DNA of 6,338 nucleotides from Comamonadaceae bacterium (lineage in GTDB: Bacteria > Pseudomonadota > Gammaproteobacteria > Burkholderiales > Burkholderiaceae_C). This document shows positions 6,087 to 6,338 of this stretch, piece after piece; position 1 is the first letter of the stretch, and every line of letters begins with the position of its first letter. The notes below the pieces were generated by a model. It did not search any database, had not been told where the DNA came from, and was given only the letters and a program-made list of their open reading frames with translations. The stretch is from assembly GCA_947371775.1 (NCBI GenBank), contig CANBQX010000112.1, positions 1 through 6,338 on the forward strand. Direction: 5' to 3'. A program made the position numbers and the translations under genes.

Positions 6087-6338
6087 TTATTCGCCGTAGA
6101 CGTCAATGTTGAACTTGGCAAAGTACTTGTCGTTCAGTGCTTTGTAGGTAGGCGCAGTGCGGATGGCTTTGATTGCGGCATTGAGTTCACCCTTCAAAGC
6201 GTCTTCGCCCTTGCGCAAGGCAATGCCAGCGCCGTAGCCAAAGTACTTGGGATCTTTCAGGTCCGGTCCGACCAATTCGTACTTGGCGCCTTCAGGCTTG
6301 CTCAAGAAACCACCGGTGACTTCCATGAAGTCGGCCAC
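6087..6338 (-). CDS. Amino-acid ABC transporter periplasmic substrate-binding protein, C-terminal fragment (HisJ/ArgT-like)
   Basis: The last 83 residues of a family-3 solute-binding protein are present; the N-terminus, with its expected signal peptide, lies beyond the right edge. The fragment contains VGPDLKDPKYFGYGAGIALR followed by a KGEDALKGELNAAIKAIR helix, then YKALNDKYFAKFNIDVYG. This is the final lobe-crossing strand and C-terminal helix pattern of the lysine/arginine/ornithine- and histidine-binding proteins. It would capture the substrate in the periplasm and deliver it to the two permeases encoded downstream. The gene ends with TAA at 6087, 70 bp before the HisQ-like start, with a terminator between. 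The ligand cannot be determined because most binding-pocket residues lie outside the window. Confidence 0.9.
   Translation of the reverse strand: MADFMEVTGGFLSKPEGAKYELVGPDLKDPKYFGYGAGIALRKGEDALKGELNAAIKAIRTAPTYKALNDKYFAKFNIDVYGE

Noticed and set aside
1..6338. Mobile elements, CRISPR arrays, tRNA/rRNA genes, defence genes or riboswitches
   Set aside because: The window is almost fully covered by housekeeping-type metabolic and transport genes; I saw no spaced repeats, transposase motifs or cloverleaf-like sequence in the short gaps.

Overview
The window looks like a chromosomal segment of a GC-rich betaproteobacterium. Burkholderiales, and within it Comamonadaceae, is my best guess from the protein style and the gene pairing; no rRNA or other marker gene is present to prove it. 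No mobile element, CRISPR array, tRNA or phage gene was seen, and every gene belongs to a recognisable family.

Left part (1-2641): fatty-acid or acyl-CoA beta-oxidation. A thiolase (108-1313, minus) is followed two bases later by the first 35 codons of a crotonase-type protein (1-105, minus, cut by the window edge), probably the FadB/FadJ-like multifunctional subunit. Divergent from them is an acyl-CoA dehydrogenase (1478-2641, plus). The 164-bp gap between the divergent starts must hold both promoters. It contains a good minus-strand -10 box and a small AAGCGCTT palindrome that could be an operator. Together the genes would cover the first oxidation, the hydration/second oxidation (through the cut gene) and thiolytic cleavage of acyl-CoAs.

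Right part (2669-6338, all minus): an ABC importer of the polar/basic amino-acid (HisJQMP/ArgT) type. Transcription runs from the right edge leftward: periplasmic binding protein (C-terminal end only), intrinsic terminator, HisQ-like permease, HisM-like permease, a zinc-dependent succinylglutamate desuccinylase/aspartoacylase-family enzyme, and HisP-like ATPase. The genes are tightly packed, with two TGATG stop/start overlaps. The deacylase lies between the permeases and the ATPase, which suggests that the imported compound is an N-acylated amino acid or related conjugate hydrolysed after uptake. This is inference.

The two clusters converge with only 27 bp between stop codons. A small GC-rich hairpin spans the end of the dehydrogenase gene, but there is no classical T-tailed terminator there. 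The most interesting points are the enzyme embedded in the transporter operon and the strong terminator separating the binding-protein gene from the rest of the transporter. I found no evidence for a wholly new system.
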